Shown in pieces: positions 12,187-12,344 of a stretch of DNA of 12,344 nucleotides. The DNA is taken from contig DCMF01000069.1 in assembly GCA_002321305.1 (NCBI GenBank), positions 1 to 12,344 on the forward strand, written 5' to 3'. The stretch's first letter is position 1. Each line of letters begins with the position of its first letter. The position numbers and the translations under genes are program-made. A model generated the notes under the pieces. It did no database searches, had not been told where the DNA came from, and saw only the letters and a list, made by a program, of their open reading frames with translations. This DNA comes from Verrucomicrobia bacterium UBA1629. Its GTDB lineage: Bacteria > Verrucomicrobiota > Kiritimatiellia > RFP12 > UBA1067.

Positions 12187-12344
12187 GCCATCGCCTCCTT
12201 TTCAAGGATGGACATGTACTCGTTCGCCCTGCGGTCTCCGTTCCACTTCCGCACGTATGCCATCGCCGCGTCGGGAGTGTCGAACCCGATGAACGTCACG
12301 GAGCCGTACACGCTTCCGTCCCGCTCAATGCAGTAGTGGGCCAT
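12183..12344 (-). CDS. Small hypothetical protein, 53 aa, at window edge
   Basis: The frame begins with an ATG formed by the last three bases of the window and runs 53 codons to a TGA. The true start could lie further upstream, outside the window. The protein reads MAHYCIERDGSVYGSVTFIG and continues with a segment typical of a short alpha/beta fold (FIGFDTPDAAMAYVRKW). I do not recognise the family. Its stop overlaps the start of the ArdA-like gene (ATGA), and its last codons contain that gene's AAGGAGG ribosome binding site. This coupling is the best evidence that it is translated. No catalytic or metal-binding motif is visible. Confidence 0.6.
   Translation of the reverse strand: MAHYCIERDGSVYGSVTFIGFDTPDAAMAYVRKWNGDRRANEYMSILEKEAMA

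Overview
The window looks like the early DNA-metabolism and regulatory region of a phage or prophage (or a phage-like plasmid or integrative element) of a GC-rich bacterium. Every gene I support lies on the minus strand, so transcription runs from high to low coordinates. Genes are packed end to end, many coupled by ATGA or TGATG overlaps and the rest separated by about 20-65 bases. Ribosome binding sites are purine-rich AAAGGA or GGAGG types. I saw no structural, lysis, tRNA, rRNA or CRISPR features. No stretch over 300 bases lacks a gene. Host identity cannot be fixed from the sequence; a Gram-negative high-GC host is a guess.

Layout in transcription order. (1) 12344-10744: a 53-aa small protein, an ArdA-type antirestriction protein with a large extra C-terminal region, a possible ribbon-helix-helix protein and a 66-aa possible helix-turn-helix protein. 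(2) 10701-10135: a 54-aa protein, a 68-aa excisionase/AlpA-like DNA-binding protein and a 70-aa single-pass membrane protein. This part is preceded by palindromic operator-like sites at 10716-10731 and 10794-10813. (3) 10110-8072: a 508-aa ParB/Spo0J-family protein with a Cys cluster, and a 150-aa unknown. (4) 8075-5222: a probable recombination module of RecB/Cas4-like exonuclease with an Fe-S type Cys set, a RecA-fold/Sak4-like ATPase and a candidate single-strand-binding protein. (5) 5156-3102: a second ParB-fold protein carrying two in-frame palindromic repeats and a DnaJ-like zinc motif, a very basic unknown, and a protein whose N-terminal part may be ASCH/PUA-like, with six Cys near its C-terminus. 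(6) 3105-36: an SF2 DEAH-box helicase, a small Cys-rich protein with an apparent reading-frame switch, and a zinc-finger/TOPRIM primase.

Together these suggest the following order of work. ArdA would protect incoming DNA, small DNA-binding proteins would control the operon, and ParB-type proteins may do partition or regulation. The exonuclease, ATPase and SSB-like set would handle recombination, and the helicase and primase would start replication.

The left edge is different. About the first 115 bases are roughly 38% GC, carry a 14-bp tandem duplication and abut a strong G-quadruplex motif. This may be a true module boundary or an assembly junction, and it falls inside the C-terminal coding region of the primase.
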